DNA from: Pseudomonadota bacterium
Lineage (GTDB): Bacteria; Pseudomonadota; Alphaproteobacteria; Rhizobiales; Beijerinckiaceae
NCBI GenBank assembly: GCA_023423995.1
Contig: JAFAEL010000180.1
Coordinates: 1-30,003 of the forward strand
Direction of reading: 5' to 3'
Length of the DNA stretch: 30,003 bases
Shown: positions 1 to 12,166 of the stretch, one piece after another
How the letters are laid out: each line of letters opens with the position of its first letter
How positions within the stretch are numbered: position 1 is the first letter of the stretch
Translations under genes and position numbers: made by a program
The notes under the pieces: generated by a model
What the model saw: the letters and a program-made list of their open reading frames with translations, nothing else
Database searches by the model: none
What the model was told of the DNA's origin: nothing

Positions 1-4028
<4,028 letters not shown>

Positions 4029-4047
4029 GGCCCTGGAGAAGCGGATC

Positions 4048-6207
4048 GTGCTCGTCCAGGACCCCGATCGGGTCAACATCCTTCTCGTCGACGATCAGCC
4101 GGCGAAGCTGCTGAGCTATGAGGTCATCCTCAGCGAGCTCGGGGAGAATTTGCTCCGGGCAAATTCGGCCCGCGAGGCGCTGGAGCACCTGCTGAAGACG
4201 GAAGTCGGCGTCATCCTGCTGGATGTCTCGATGCCCGAGCTCGACGGCTTCGAACTCGCCACGATGATTCGCGAGCATCCACGCTTCCAGAAGACGGCCA
4301 TCATCTTCGTCTCGGCGATCCAGATCACCGAGTTCGACAGCCTTCGTGGTTACGAGGCGGGCGCCGTCGACTACGTGCCGGTGCCGGTGGTGCCGGAGGT
4401 GCTGAGGGCGAAGGTCCGGATCTTCGCCGAGCTCTACCGCAAGACGCGGCAGCTCGAGCGCCTGAATGCGGAGCTGGAGCAGCGGGTTGCCGAACGCACG
4501 GCCGCCCTGGAAGCGTCCGCCGCGCGGCTCGAGGAAAGCGAGCAGCGCCGGACGCTCGCGCTTGCCGCGGGCCAGATGGGCTCGTGGGATTGGGACCCGC
4601 GCACCGGCGAGGTCGCCTGGGACGCCGGCCAGTTTCGGATCTTCGGGCTCGATCCCGCGCAATTCAGGCCGACCTTCGAGGCCGTGCGGCCCTTCATCCA
4701 GCCGGACGACCTGAGCCGCGTCGAGGCGCTGATCGTTGCGGGCTTGCCCAGCTCCGGCACCTTCCAGACGGAAGTCCGGGTCCTGCGCCCGGACGGGGAC
4801 GTCCGGTGGTGCATCTGCGCAGGCGCGGTGACGGGAGGGGGCGACGCGGGCGGCTGGAGCGGGCGCCTGGCCGATGTCGTCCGCGTGAGCGGCGTCACCA
4901 TCGACATCACGGAGCGAAAACGGGCGGAAGACGCCCTGCAGCAGCTCAACGAGGAGCTCGAGCACCGCATCGAGGAGCGCACGCGCGAGCGCGAAGTGGC
5001 GCTGGCCCAGCTCTTCGAGGCGCAGAAGATCGACACGATCGGCCAGCTCACGGGCGGCGTCGCGCACGACTTCAACAACCTGCTCATGGCCGTACTCGGG
5101 AGCCTGGAACTCCTGAAGAAGCGCATTCCGGTCGATGATGCGCGGTCGCGGCGCCTGCTCGACAACGCCGTCCAGGGTGCCGAGCGTGGCGCGGCCCTGA
5201 CCCAGCGGCTGCTCGCCTTCGCGCGCAGGCAGGAGCTGAAGCCGGAGACCGTCGACGTCTCGAAGCTGATCTCCGGTATGGAGGATCTGCTGTCGCGCGC
5301 ACTCGGCCCCGCCGTGATGCTGAACAAGCATCTTCCGCAGGACCTGCCTGCCGTCAGCGTGGATTCGAACCAGCTCGAGCTGGCGATCCTGAACCTCGCC
5401 GTGAATGCCCGGGACGCGATGCCGCTCGGCGGCTCGCTGTCGATCTCCGGACGCGAGCACAGCGTATCGCACGGCGACGCGGAGGCGCCACGGGAGCTCC
5501 CCCCAGGTCGCTATGTGCGCCTGGAGGTCGGGGATACCGGGCTCGGCATGGACGAGGCGACGCTTGCCCGCGCAACGGAGCCCTTCTTCACCACCAAGGG
5601 CCCCGGAAAGGGAACCGGCCTCGGTCTGTCGATGGTGCAGGGGCTCGCGGTTCAGTCGGGCGGCGCCATGACGGTGACGAGCCAGCCGGGCCAGGGAACC
5701 ACGATCGCGCTCTGGCTGCCGCAGGCGCAGTTCGCCGAGGCGAAAGCGGTCGGCCAGGCTCCCTCGACGCCCGAGCAGGATTCCGTCCCGGCGCATCCCG
5801 AGCTGACCGTGCTGGTCGTCGACGACGACATGCTGGTGGCGGCCGGGACGGCCGCCATGCTGGAGGATCTCGGGCACCGGGTCGTGGAGGCGAATTCGGG
5901 CGCGCAGGCGCTGGAAGCGCTACGAGGGCTTGGCCAGGCGATCGACGTCGTGATCACGGACCACGCCATGCCCGGCATGACGGGGCTGGAGCTCGTGCAG
6001 CACATCCAGGAGAGCCACCCCGCGCTCCCGGTGATCCTCGCGAGCGGCTATGCCGAGATCGAGTATACGGCTGGCCCCGTTCTGGTGCCGCGGCTCGCCA
6101 AGCCGTTTCGGCAGAGCGAGCTGGTAGCCGCGATTGCCGCCGCGCGCGGCACCGGGGCCGGTTCCGGGCTCGCCAGCAACGTCGTTCCGCTGCCGCTTCA
6201 CGCCTGA
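4048..6207 (+). CDS. REC-PAS-histidine kinase-REC hybrid sensor
   Basis: This 719-residue soluble protein has an N-terminal receiver (9-128, phospho-acceptor D59 in LLDVSMPELDG), a coiled coil (130-165), and a PAS fold (about 170-297) containing GSWDWDPRTGEVAW and ending in ITERKRAED. A second short coiled coil leads to a HisKA region with H340 in GGVAHDFNNLL, and an HATPase domain with N453 (N box), DTGLGM at 496 and GKGTGLGLSM. A C-terminal receiver has D638 in ITDHAMPGMTG. The GTG start at 4048 is chosen for the GGAG at 4035-4038 with 9-nt spacing. It lies 19 nt after the upstream hybrid kinase, so co-transcription is very likely. The N-terminal receiver may accept phosphate from the upstream kinase; this is inference. 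No DNA-binding output domain is present, so the final effector lies elsewhere. Confidence 0.93.
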   Translation: MLVQDPDRVNILLVDDQPAKLLSYEVILSELGENLLRANSAREALEHLLKTEVGVILLDVSMPELDGFELATMIREHPRFQKTAIIFVSAIQITEFDSLRGYEAGAVDYVPVPVVPEVLRAKVRIFAELYRKTRQLERLNAELEQRVAERTAALEASAARLEESEQRRTLALAAGQMGSWDWDPRTGEVAWDAGQFRIFGLDPAQFRPTFEAVRPFIQPDDLSRVEALIVAGLPSSGTFQTEVRVLRPDGDVRWCICAGAVTGGGDAGGWSGRLADVVRVSGVTIDITERKRAEDALQQLNEELEHRIEERTREREVALAQLFEAQKIDTIGQLTGGVAHDFNNLLMAVLGSLELLKKRIPVDDARSRRLLDNAVQGAERGAALTQRLLAFARRQELKPETVDVSKLISGMEDLLSRALGPAVMLNKHLPQDLPAVSVDSNQLELAILNLAVNARDAMPLGGSLSISGREHSVSHGDAEAPRELPPGRYVRLEVGDTGLGMDEATLARATEPFFTTKGPGKGTGLGLSMVQGLAVQSGGAMTVTSQPGQGTTIALWLPQAQFAEAKAVGQAPSTPEQDSVPAHPELTVLVVDDDMLVAAGTAAMLEDLGHRVVEANSGAQALEALRGLGQAIDVVITDHAMPGMTGLELVQHIQESHPALPVILASGYAEIEYTAGPVLVPRLAKPFRQSELVAAIAAARGTGAGSGLASNVVPLPLHA

Positions 6208-6246
6208 GGGGAGGGGCGCCTTCCCGGGTGCCCGCGACGGACTGGA

Positions 6247-6264
6247 CGGGCCGGCTTGGGCCCG
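6247..6264. terminator. Candidate bidirectional hairpin between convergent genes
   Basis: CGGGCC (6247-6252) pairs with GGCCCG (6259-6264) across a 6-nt loop. It sits after the kinase stop and near the stop of the minus-strand small ORF. There is no T tract, so intrinsic termination is uncertain. Confidence 0.3.
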
Positions 6265-6276
6265 CGATGCGGGGCG

Positions 6277-6492
6277 TCAGCGCGGCTTGTCGGCAGCCAG
6301 GATCGCCTTGAGGCGGCCGCGGTCGAGGGACCGGTCCGGCTTCAAGGCCGTGCGGGTTTCCGGCTGCAGGGGCGGCTTCATCGACACGAGCCGGTCGAGT
6401 CCGCCGCGATCCAGGAACCCGCGCGCGCTCCAATCCGCCAGGGCCGTCAGGATGGTGACGAACAGGGCCGCCATGGCCACCCTGCTCGTCAT
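6277..6492 (-). CDS. Small membrane-anchored protein of unknown function (possible)
   Basis: From an ATG at 6492 the frame encodes 71 residues. Residues about 4-20 (RVAMAALFVTILTALADW) would make one membrane helix close to the N-terminus. The rest is basic and charged, with a double LDRG motif and a Lys/Arg-rich end. The frame is open further upstream to a GTG at 6618 (113 aa), but those extra residues are Pro/Arg/Ala-rich and look like out-of-frame translation, so the shorter form is preferred. A GAGG lies about 10 nt before the ATG. It is convergent with the kinase gene. I do not recognise the family. The hydrophobic helix and sensible start favour a real gene, but an accidental ORF in GC-rich DNA cannot be excluded. 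Confidence 0.42.
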   Translation of the reverse strand: MTSRVAMAALFVTILTALADWSARGFLDRGGLDRLVSMKPPLQPETRTALKPDRSLDRGRLKAILAADKPR

Positions 6493-6687
6493 CTTGGCGA
6501 CGCCTCGCTTGGACAGGTCGGGCCGGACGGGCGCCACCCAGGCCTGAACCTTCCGGGACCACGGTACCGGGGCGGGGGCACGGCGTGGGGCTTGGGCTTT
6601 GCTGCGAGGTTCGGGCACGCGCGAAGAGTGCCTCGAACTGGTTAAGCGAGGTTTGCAGAACTATCTCCGAAGGCGGATCCAACGCAG

Positions 6688-6711
6688 ATCGATCGGATTG
6701 CAGCGATCGAT
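6688..6711. promoter_or_regulatory. 8-bp inverted repeat upstream of the PilZ gene
   Basis: ATCGATCG (6688-6695) and CGATCGAT (6704-6711) are perfect complements around an 8-nt loop, followed by TTTT. The element ends 57 nt before the PilZ start. It may be an operator, or a weak terminator for rightward transcription; the sequence does not decide. Apart from this repeat I see no gene in 6619-6768. Confidence 0.3.
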
Positions 6712-6768
6712 TTTGCGCCACCTTAGCGGGAAGCGGAGACTATCCTCCCCGGGTTTCGTCGAGGCCGC

Positions 6769-7050
6769 ATGTTCGGATTGTTTCGATCCAAGCCAAAGCC
6801 ACTTTCGGTCATGGAGCGCAGGCGCGCGGAGCGCGTGCCCGTCCGCCTTCCGGCCACCATCGTGCTGTCGAAGGACAAGTCGCTGCCCTGCCACACGATC
6901 AACGTGTCGGCGAGCGGCGCGAAGCTCGAGGTGCCGCGGGATCGCATGCTGCCGAGCGAGTTCGAGGTTCTCGTCCCGGCCCGGAAGCTGCGGCGCCGGG
7001 CACGGCTCGTCTGGCGCAGCGAGGATACGCTCGGGGTGCAGTTCGTCTGA
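6769..7050 (+). CDS. Single-domain PilZ protein
   Basis: A 93-residue protein made almost entirely of one PilZ domain. The N-terminal Arg-rich loop (ERRRAERVPVRLP, residues 16-28) corresponds to the RxxxR c-di-GMP-binding element, and NVSASGAKLEV (about 45-55) to the D/NxSxxG strand motif. The end, RRRARLVWRSEDTLGVQF, is the usual last PilZ strand pair. Family knowledge: PilZ domains bind cyclic di-GMP and modulate motility, polysaccharide synthesis or cell cycle. Here the first motif residue is Asn rather than Asp, a common variant. The ATG follows GAGG with 5-nt spacing. It stands alone, convergent with eda, so its target cannot be inferred from context. Confidence 0.88.
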   Translation: MFGLFRSKPKPLSVMERRRAERVPVRLPATIVLSKDKSLPCHTINVSASGAKLEVPRDRMLPSEFEVLVPARKLRRRARLVWRSEDTLGVQFV

Positions 7051-7069
7051 CGGCGCGCGCGCCCCGCCG
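7051..7069. terminator. Weak GC hairpin between PilZ and eda
   Basis: CGGCG (7051-7055) and CGCCG (7065-7069) can pair around a CG-rich loop in the 22-nt gap between two convergent genes. It has no T tract and is supported mainly by position. Confidence 0.25.
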
Positions 7070-7072
7070 ACC

Positions 7073-7720
7073 TCAGCGCCGGAGCTGCGCCGCCTCGCGC
7101 GCGAGGGTTTCGACGCGGCCCCAATCGCCCGCGCTGACGGCATCCTTCGGCACCATCCACGAGCCGCCCACGCAGGCCACGTTGGGGCAGGCGAGGTAGT
7201 CGGGCGCGCTCTTCAGGTCGAGGCCGCCGGTCGGGCAGAACCGGACCTCCGGGATCGGGGCCGAGACGGATTTCAGCCAGGCGGTGCCGCCCGACGCGCC
7301 CGCGGGAAAGAATTTCAGAACGTCGAAGCCGAGTTCCAGCAGGAACAGCGCTTCCGACACCGTGGCGCAGGCCGGCATGGCCGGCAGGCTCGCCTCCGCC
7401 AGTGCCTCCGCCATCTTGGGCGAGGTCCCGGGCGTGACCAGGAGCTTTGCGCCCGCGTCGGTCGCCTGCTCGATCTGCTTCGGCCGGATCACGGTGCCGG
7501 CCGCCACGATGGCATCCGGCACGTCGCGCGCGACAGCCTCGATGCAGCGCAGGGCGGAACTCGTGCGCAGCGTGATCTCGACGACCGGAAGGCCGGCCGC
7601 GACCAGCGCCCGGGCCAGGGCGACGGCCTGGTCGGGCTCATCCACCGTCACGACGGGGATGACGGGAGCGAGCGCGGCATAGCCGGCGACGGTCTCGCGC
7701 TTGGTGTCGAAGCGGGTCAT
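7073..7720 (-). CDS. eda: KDPG/KHG aldolase (2-dehydro-3-deoxy-phosphogluconate aldolase)
   Basis: This 215-residue protein has the class I aldolase (beta/alpha)8 motifs of the Eda family: VVEITLRT with the catalytic Glu (E48) at 46-53, AAGTV (about 74-78), LLVTPGTSP, the Schiff-base lysine K136 in DVLKFFPAG, FCPTGGL for phosphate binding, and GGSWM near the end. It cleaves 2-keto-3-deoxy-6-phosphogluconate to pyruvate and glyceraldehyde-3-phosphate (Entner-Doudoroff pathway) and often also 4-hydroxy-2-oxoglutarate. Length is typical. The gene is a singleton: no edd, zwf or kinase gene adjoins it, which is common in alphaproteobacteria. No clear Shine-Dalgarno precedes the ATG. It is divergent from the O-methyltransferase. 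Confidence 0.95.
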   Translation of the reverse strand: MTRFDTKRETVAGYAALAPVIPVVTVDEPDQAVALARALVAAGLPVVEITLRTSSALRCIEAVARDVPDAIVAAGTVIRPKQIEQATDAGAKLLVTPGTSPKMAEALAEASLPAMPACATVSEALFLLELGFDVLKFFPAGASGGTAWLKSVSAPIPEVRFCPTGGLDLKSAPDYLACPNVACVGGSWMVPKDAVSAGDWGRVETLAREAAQLRR

Positions 7721-7757
7721 CGAGGAGCATTTTCAGGCGCGGAGGTGTGAAAGTCCA

Positions 7758-7794
7758 CCCGGGCCGGTGCCATGTGTCATCTGAAACGCCCGGG
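7758..7794. promoter_or_regulatory. Inverted repeat in the eda / methyltransferase divergent intergenic region
   Basis: CCCGGGC (7758-7764) and GCCCGGG (7788-7794) form a 7-bp inverted repeat with a 23-nt spacer inside the 131-bp gap between two divergently transcribed genes. It could bind a regulator or form an RNA hairpin. Each arm is nearly self-palindromic, so chance is a real alternative in GC-rich DNA. Confidence 0.25.
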
Positions 7795-7851
7795 CAATCA
7801 CGCCGAAATCGCCCCCGCTTAGACCCTGCGCGTCCATGATCAGGGTTGCAA

Positions 7852-8877
7852 ATGACACAGGTGACCGTCGCCTCTTCCGAGAAGATCCTGCAGCTCGGCA
7901 TAGCATTCTGGGGATCGAAGACGCTGCTCAGTGCCGTTGAACTCGGGATCTTCACGCAGCTGGCGGCAAACGGGCCGATGAGTCTCGCGGACATGCGCGA
8001 GCGATCCGGATTGCACGATCGCGCTGCGCGCGATTTCCTGGACGCGCTCGTCGCGCTCGGAATGCTCCTTCGCCTGCCGGACGGACGCTACGCGAACACG
8101 GCGGAGACCGACCTGTATCTCGACCGCGCCAAGCCCTCCTATGTCGGCGGCATGCTCGAGATGGCCAATGTCCGCCTGTACCCGTCCTGGGCTCGACTGA
8201 CGGACGCGCTTCGGACCGGAGGGCCCCAGAGCGAGTGCCGGAACGACGAGCCGGGACTGTTCGAGGTGCTTTACGCCGATCCCGAGCGGCTCGAGCTCTT
8301 CCTCGGGGCCATGACCGGGCTCAGCCTGCCGACCGCCCGTGCGATGGCGACGGCCTTTCCCTGGCGCGACTACCGGAGCTTCGCGGATATCGGCTGCGCC
8401 CAGGGCGGGCTCATGGCGGAGATCGCCCGTGCCCACCCGCATCTCTCAGGCATCGGCTTCGACCTGCCGCCGGTCGGCCCGGTCTTCGAGCGCTATGCCG
8501 CCCGGCACGGGCTCGGCGAGCGCCTCCGCTTCCAGTCGGGCGACTTCTTCAAGGACCCGCTCCCCCGGACCGACGTGCTCGTCATGGGCAACATCCTCCA
8601 TGACTGGGACCTCAAGGAGAAGCGGCTGCTCGTCGCCAAGGCCTATGACGCCCTGCCGCGCGGCGGCGCGCTCATCGTCTACGACGCGATGATCGACGAT
8701 GATCGGCGCGAGAACGCCTTCGGGCTCCTGATGAGCCTCAACATGCTGGTCGAGACGCCCGGCGGCTTCGACTACACGGGTGCCGATTGCCGCTTCTGGA
8801 TGGAAGAGGCGGGCTTCCGCAACGTGACCGTCGAGCACCTCCAGGGGCCGTATTCGATGGCGGTCGGGCGCAGGTAG
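7852..8877 (+). CDS. SAM-dependent O-methyltransferase, plant-type (methyltransferase family 2)
   Basis: A 341-residue protein with the two-part layout of plant/bacterial small-molecule O-methyltransferases. The N-terminal winged-helix dimerisation domain is residues 1-100, with [20 protein letters not shown] and a following helix-turn-helix-like fold. The Rossmann methyltransferase domain has [16 protein letters not shown] (about 177-192, SAM motif I), GFDLPPV (acidic residue for the ribose) and the family's ILHDWD motif with the presumed catalytic base H250. The ATG at 7852 is chosen over an in-frame TTG six bases earlier because AGGG sits 6 nt before it. The substrate is not predictable; relatives methylate phenolic hydroxyls of secondary metabolites or quinone-like compounds. 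No biosynthetic cluster surrounds it. Confidence 0.88.
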   Translation: MTQVTVASSEKILQLGIAFWGSKTLLSAVELGIFTQLAANGPMSLADMRERSGLHDRAARDFLDALVALGMLLRLPDGRYANTAETDLYLDRAKPSYVGGMLEMANVRLYPSWARLTDALRTGGPQSECRNDEPGLFEVLYADPERLELFLGAMTGLSLPTARAMATAFPWRDYRSFADIGCAQGGLMAEIARAHPHLSGIGFDLPPVGPVFERYAARHGLGERLRFQSGDFFKDPLPRTDVLVMGNILHDWDLKEKRLLVAKAYDALPRGGALIVYDAMIDDDRRENAFGLLMSLNMLVETPGGFDYTGADCRFWMEEAGFRNVTVEHLQGPYSMAVGRR

Positions 8878-8878
8878 G

Positions 8879-8895
8879 GGCGCCCATTGGGCGCC
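8879..8895. terminator. Strong GC hairpin between convergent genes
   Basis: GGCGCCC (8879-8885) pairs perfectly with GGGCGCC (8889-8895) across a 3-nt loop, directly after the methyltransferase stop and 18 nt before the RND pump stop. Position suits a bidirectional terminator, although there is no long T run on either side. Confidence 0.5.
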
Positions 8896-8913
8896 TCCCC
8901 GACAGGCCGCCCT

Positions 8914-11900
8914 TTACTCGGCCGGGGCCGGCAGGTGATCGGCGCCGCCCTTCGGCTCGACGCGGCCCGCCTTCCTGTCCGCCCGGCGCGCGCGCCGCGC
9001 GGCCCGCCACTCGGAAATGTTGGCGAGCCCCATCAGCATCGCGGGGGTCACGACCAGCGTCAGGATCGTCGCGAAGCCGAGGCCGAACACGATGGCCGTC
9101 GACAGGTTGATCCACCACTGGGTCGAGGGCGCGCCCATCGCGAGGTCGCGATGGACGAAGTCGATATTGATGCCGAAGGCGACGGCGAGCACCCCGAGCA
9201 CCGCCGTCACGGCCGTCAGCACCACCGGGCGGGCGCGCTCGCGGCAGGTCTCGAGGATCGCGTCACGCGCTTTCCAGCCCTCCTCGCGCAGACGATCGTA
9301 GGTGTCGATCAGCACGATGTTGTTGTTCACGATGACGCCCGCATTCGCGATCACGCCGATGCCGCCCATCACGACGCCGAAGGCCTGGCCCATCACCATG
9401 AAGCCGATGAGCACGCCGACCGTGGACAGGACCACGGCCGAGAGCGTGATGGCGACGGACGAGAACTTGTTGAACTGCGCCAGCAGGATCGCGAAGATCA
9501 GGAACATGGCCGCCCCGAACGCCTTCACCAGGAAGGCTCCGGCCTTTTCGCGCTCCTCGTCCTCGCCCTTCATCTTGAAGGTGACGCCCGGCCCGAGATC
9601 CGCCTGACGGAGGGCGTCCGCGACCTCCTTCTGCACGACCGCGCTCTGGATTCCCTCCGCGACATTGGACGTGACGGTGACCACGCGGATCGAGTTCACG
9701 CGGTTGATCTGCCCGACCTTCTGGGCAGGCTTGCGCGCGACGAAGTTTCCGATCGGGACCGAGCCCGCGGGCGTGTTGATCCGAAGCTCGTCGAGCTGGT
9801 CGAGCGAGCGGCGGTTCTCGGGGAAGCGCACGAGCACGTCCACCGACTTGTCCGTCTCGATCGGACGGTACTCGGTGACCTTGAGGCCGTTGGTGACGAG
9901 CTGCACGGCCGCGCCGACCGAGGCCGGGGTCGCGCCGTATTTGGCGGCCTCCGCCTTGTCGACCACGAGCCGCCAGTCGATGCCGGGCAGCGGGAGGCCG
10001 TCGTCGACGTCGCGCGTGTCGGTCCGGGCGCGCAGGATCTCGGCCGTCTTCCGCGCCGCATCCGCGAGGTGCGTCGGGTCATAGGAGCCGAGCTGCACGG
10101 TGATCGGCTTGCCGGTCGCCGGTCCCGCGCGCGGCTTCGTCACCTCGATCATCACGCCCGGGATGTCGCGGGTCCGCTCGCGGATCTCGTCCATGATCTG
10201 CGACGCCTGCCGGCGCTGGCGCCAGTCGACGAACTCGAACTGGATCGTCCCGACCGTATCCTCGGTAACCTCGTTCGAGCCGCGCTGGCCTTCGCCTGCA
10301 CGAGCGTAGACGGTCGAGAGCTCGGGCATGCCGAGGAGCCGCTCCTCGACCGTCCGGACCAGCCGGTCCTTCTCCGTGATGGCGATGTTGCCGCGCGCGC
10401 GGACCTGCACGAGGCCGTAATCCGGCTCGACATTGGGGAAGAACTCCACCCCGTTGCCGAACTTCCCGTAGGCCATGACGACGCCCACGAGGACCATTCC
10501 GGCCACGACGAGCGTTCCGCCCGGCCGCGCGATCGCCGCGCGCACGATGCGCATGTAGAGCCCGCGCTCGGCCATGCGCTCGTCGTGAAGATGCGTCGGG
10601 GCACGGCCGAGGAGCGCCCCGAGCGTCGGGGTGAAGAAGAGCGCCACCACGAGCGAAGCCGACAGCGTCGCGATCAAGGTGAGCGGCAGGTATTTCATGA
10701 ACTCGCCGACGATGCCGGGCCAGAACATGAGGGGCGAGAAGGCCGCGACGCGCGTCAGCGTCGCCGATATGACCGGACCCGCCATCCGCTTGGCGGCAAG
10801 CGAATAGGCCGCCTTCGGCTCCAGGCCCTCCGCCATCCGGCGTTCGGCGAATTCCGACACGATGATCGCATCGTCCACCAGCATGCCGACCGCGAGGATG
10901 AGCGCGAAGAGCACGACGATGTTCACCGTCAGCCCCGCCATCTGCAGGCCCAGGATGCCGGTGAGGAACGAGGCCGGGATCGCGATGCCGATGAAGAGCG
11001 AGGCGCGGCCGCCGAGCACGACCAGCATGATCACGAAGACGAGGAGCACGGCCGTGATCACGCTGTTCTGCAGCTCGTGCAGCATGTCGCGGATCGTCTT
11101 CGACTTGTCCTGCGTGAAGGACACCTCGACCGTGCCGGGCCAGCTCTCCTTCATGCGGGCCATCGCGGCCTTCACGCCGTCGACCGTGTTGATGAGGTTG
11201 GCGCCGGTCCGCTTGACCACCTCGATCGTGATCGCGGTCTTGCCGTTGATCCGGGTGACGGAGGTCGCGTCCTTGAAGGTCGGCCGCACCTCCGCGACAT
11301 CGCCTAGCGTGACGGAGGCGGCGCCCGAGGCCGCGATCGGGTAGCCCAGGATGTCCGTCGGGGTCTCGATGAGCGAGGGCACCTTCACGGCGAAGCGGCC
11401 GGACTGGCCTTCGATCGCCCCGGCCGCGACGAGGCTGTTGCTCGCCGCGAAGGAATTGATGAGATCCGTCAGGTTGATGCCGTAGCTCTTCATGAGCATC
11501 GGCTCGGCGATGATCTCCACCGCCTCGTCGCGTGCGCCGCGGAGTTCAGCCGAAAGGACCCCGGGAAGCCCCTCCAGCACGGTCTTGGCCTGGCGGGCGA
11601 AGCGCAGCAGCGTCCGTTCCGGCACGTCGCCGCCGAGCGCGACCACGATCACCGGGAAGAGCGAGAGGTTGACCTCCTGCACGATCGGCTCGTCGGCGTC
11701 GCGCGGCAGGTCCTTCTTGGCCATGTCCGTCTTGGCGCGGACATCGGCAAGGGCGCGGTTGGCGTCGAAGCCCGCCTCGAACTCGACCAGCACGTAGCCG
11801 CCGCCCTCGAAGGCCTGGCTGCGCATCTCCTTGATGTTGGAGACGGATTTCAGCTGCGTCTCGAGCGGGCGCAGGATGAGCCGCTCGGAATCCTCCGGCG

Positions 11901-12066
11901 AGATCCCGCGCTGCGACACCATGATGTAGACGATCGGGACCTTGATGTCCGGCTCGGCCTCCTTCGGGATGGAGACATAGGCCGACAGGCCCGCCACCAG
12001 CAGGAAGAGCAGGACCGAGATCGTCAACCGCGCATGGCTGATCGCGTAATCGACGGGGTTTTTCAT
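8914..12066 (-). CDS. RND-family efflux pump permease
   Basis: A 1050-residue inner-membrane transporter of the AcrB/MexB superfamily. The first helix (VDYAISHARLTISVLLFLLVAG in part) is followed by the periplasmic porter domain with YIMVSQRGISPEDSERLILRPLE. The TM4 proton-relay aspartate pair is visible in AVGMLVDDAIIVSEF. A second half repeats the layout after about residue 500, ending with TM segments and VVTPAMLMGLAN. The pump exports drugs or other hydrophobic compounds using the proton gradient, with the adaptor encoded upstream. ATG at 12066 is preferred to a GTG at 12081, which falls in a palindromic repeat. The sequence looks closer to multidrug than to metal-type pumps, but substrate is inference. 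No outer-membrane channel gene is present; a TolC-like protein must come from elsewhere. Confidence 0.95.
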   Translation of the reverse strand: MKNPVDYAISHARLTISVLLFLLVAGLSAYVSIPKEAEPDIKVPIVYIMVSQRGISPEDSERLILRPLETQLKSVSNIKEMRSQAFEGGGYVLVEFEAGFDANRALADVRAKTDMAKKDLPRDADEPIVQEVNLSLFPVIVVALGGDVPERTLLRFARQAKTVLEGLPGVLSAELRGARDEAVEIIAEPMLMKSYGINLTDLINSFAASNSLVAAGAIEGQSGRFAVKVPSLIETPTDILGYPIAASGAASVTLGDVAEVRPTFKDATSVTRINGKTAITIEVVKRTGANLINTVDGVKAAMARMKESWPGTVEVSFTQDKSKTIRDMLHELQNSVITAVLLVFVIMLVVLGGRASLFIGIAIPASFLTGILGLQMAGLTVNIVVLFALILAVGMLVDDAIIVSEFAERRMAEGLEPKAAYSLAAKRMAGPVISATLTRVAAFSPLMFWPGIVGEFMKYLPLTLIATLSASLVVALFFTPTLGALLGRAPTHLHDERMAERGLYMRIVRAAIARPGGTLVVAGMVLVGVVMAYGKFGNGVEFFPNVEPDYGLVQVRARGNIAITEKDRLVRTVEERLLGMPELSTVYARAGEGQRGSNEVTEDTVGTIQFEFVDWRQRRQASQIMDEIRERTRDIPGVMIEVTKPRAGPATGKPITVQLGSYDPTHLADAARKTAEILRARTDTRDVDDGLPLPGIDWRLVVDKAEAAKYGATPASVGAAVQLVTNGLKVTEYRPIETDKSVDVLVRFPENRRSLDQLDELRINTPAGSVPIGNFVARKPAQKVGQINRVNSIRVVTVTSNVAEGIQSAVVQKEVADALRQADLGPGVTFKMKGEDEEREKAGAFLVKAFGAAMFLIFAILLAQFNKFSSVAITLSAVVLSTVGVLIGFMVMGQAFGVVMGGIGVIANAGVIVNNNIVLIDTYDRLREEGWKARDAILETCRERARPVVLTAVTAVLGVLAVAFGINIDFVHRDLAMGAPSTQWWINLSTAIVFGLGFATILTLVVTPAMLMGLANISEWRAARRARRADRKAGRVEPKGGADHLPAPAE

Positions 12067-12081
12067 GGCAGCTGTTTCCAC

Positions 12082-12155
12082 CCGCTCACCCCGGCGAAAG
12101 CCGGGGTCCAGCGGCGGCGTGGCACCTGGATGCCGGCCTTCGCCGGCATGAGCGG
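12082..12155. repeat. REP-like two-stem palindromic element, copy 1 (inside the efflux operon)
   Basis: Stem 1 is ACCCCGGC/GCCGGGGT (12088-12095 with 12100-12107, loop GAAA); stem 2 is ATGCCGGC/GCCGGCAT (12130-12137 with 12142-12149). The order CGCTCA, stem 1, TCCAG, stem 2, GAGCGG matches the copies at about 13994 and 14647. It lies between adaptor and pump genes of one operon, so it will be transcribed and folded in the mRNA. Confidence 0.75.
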
Positions 12156-12166
12156 AGGAGGGGAGA

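Noticed and set aside
8887..11307. Very long plus-strand open frame (806 codons) opposite the RND pump
   Set aside because: It is Arg/His/Asp-rich without domains and lies antisense to a clear RND transporter; long antisense frames are expected in this GC-rich codon pattern.
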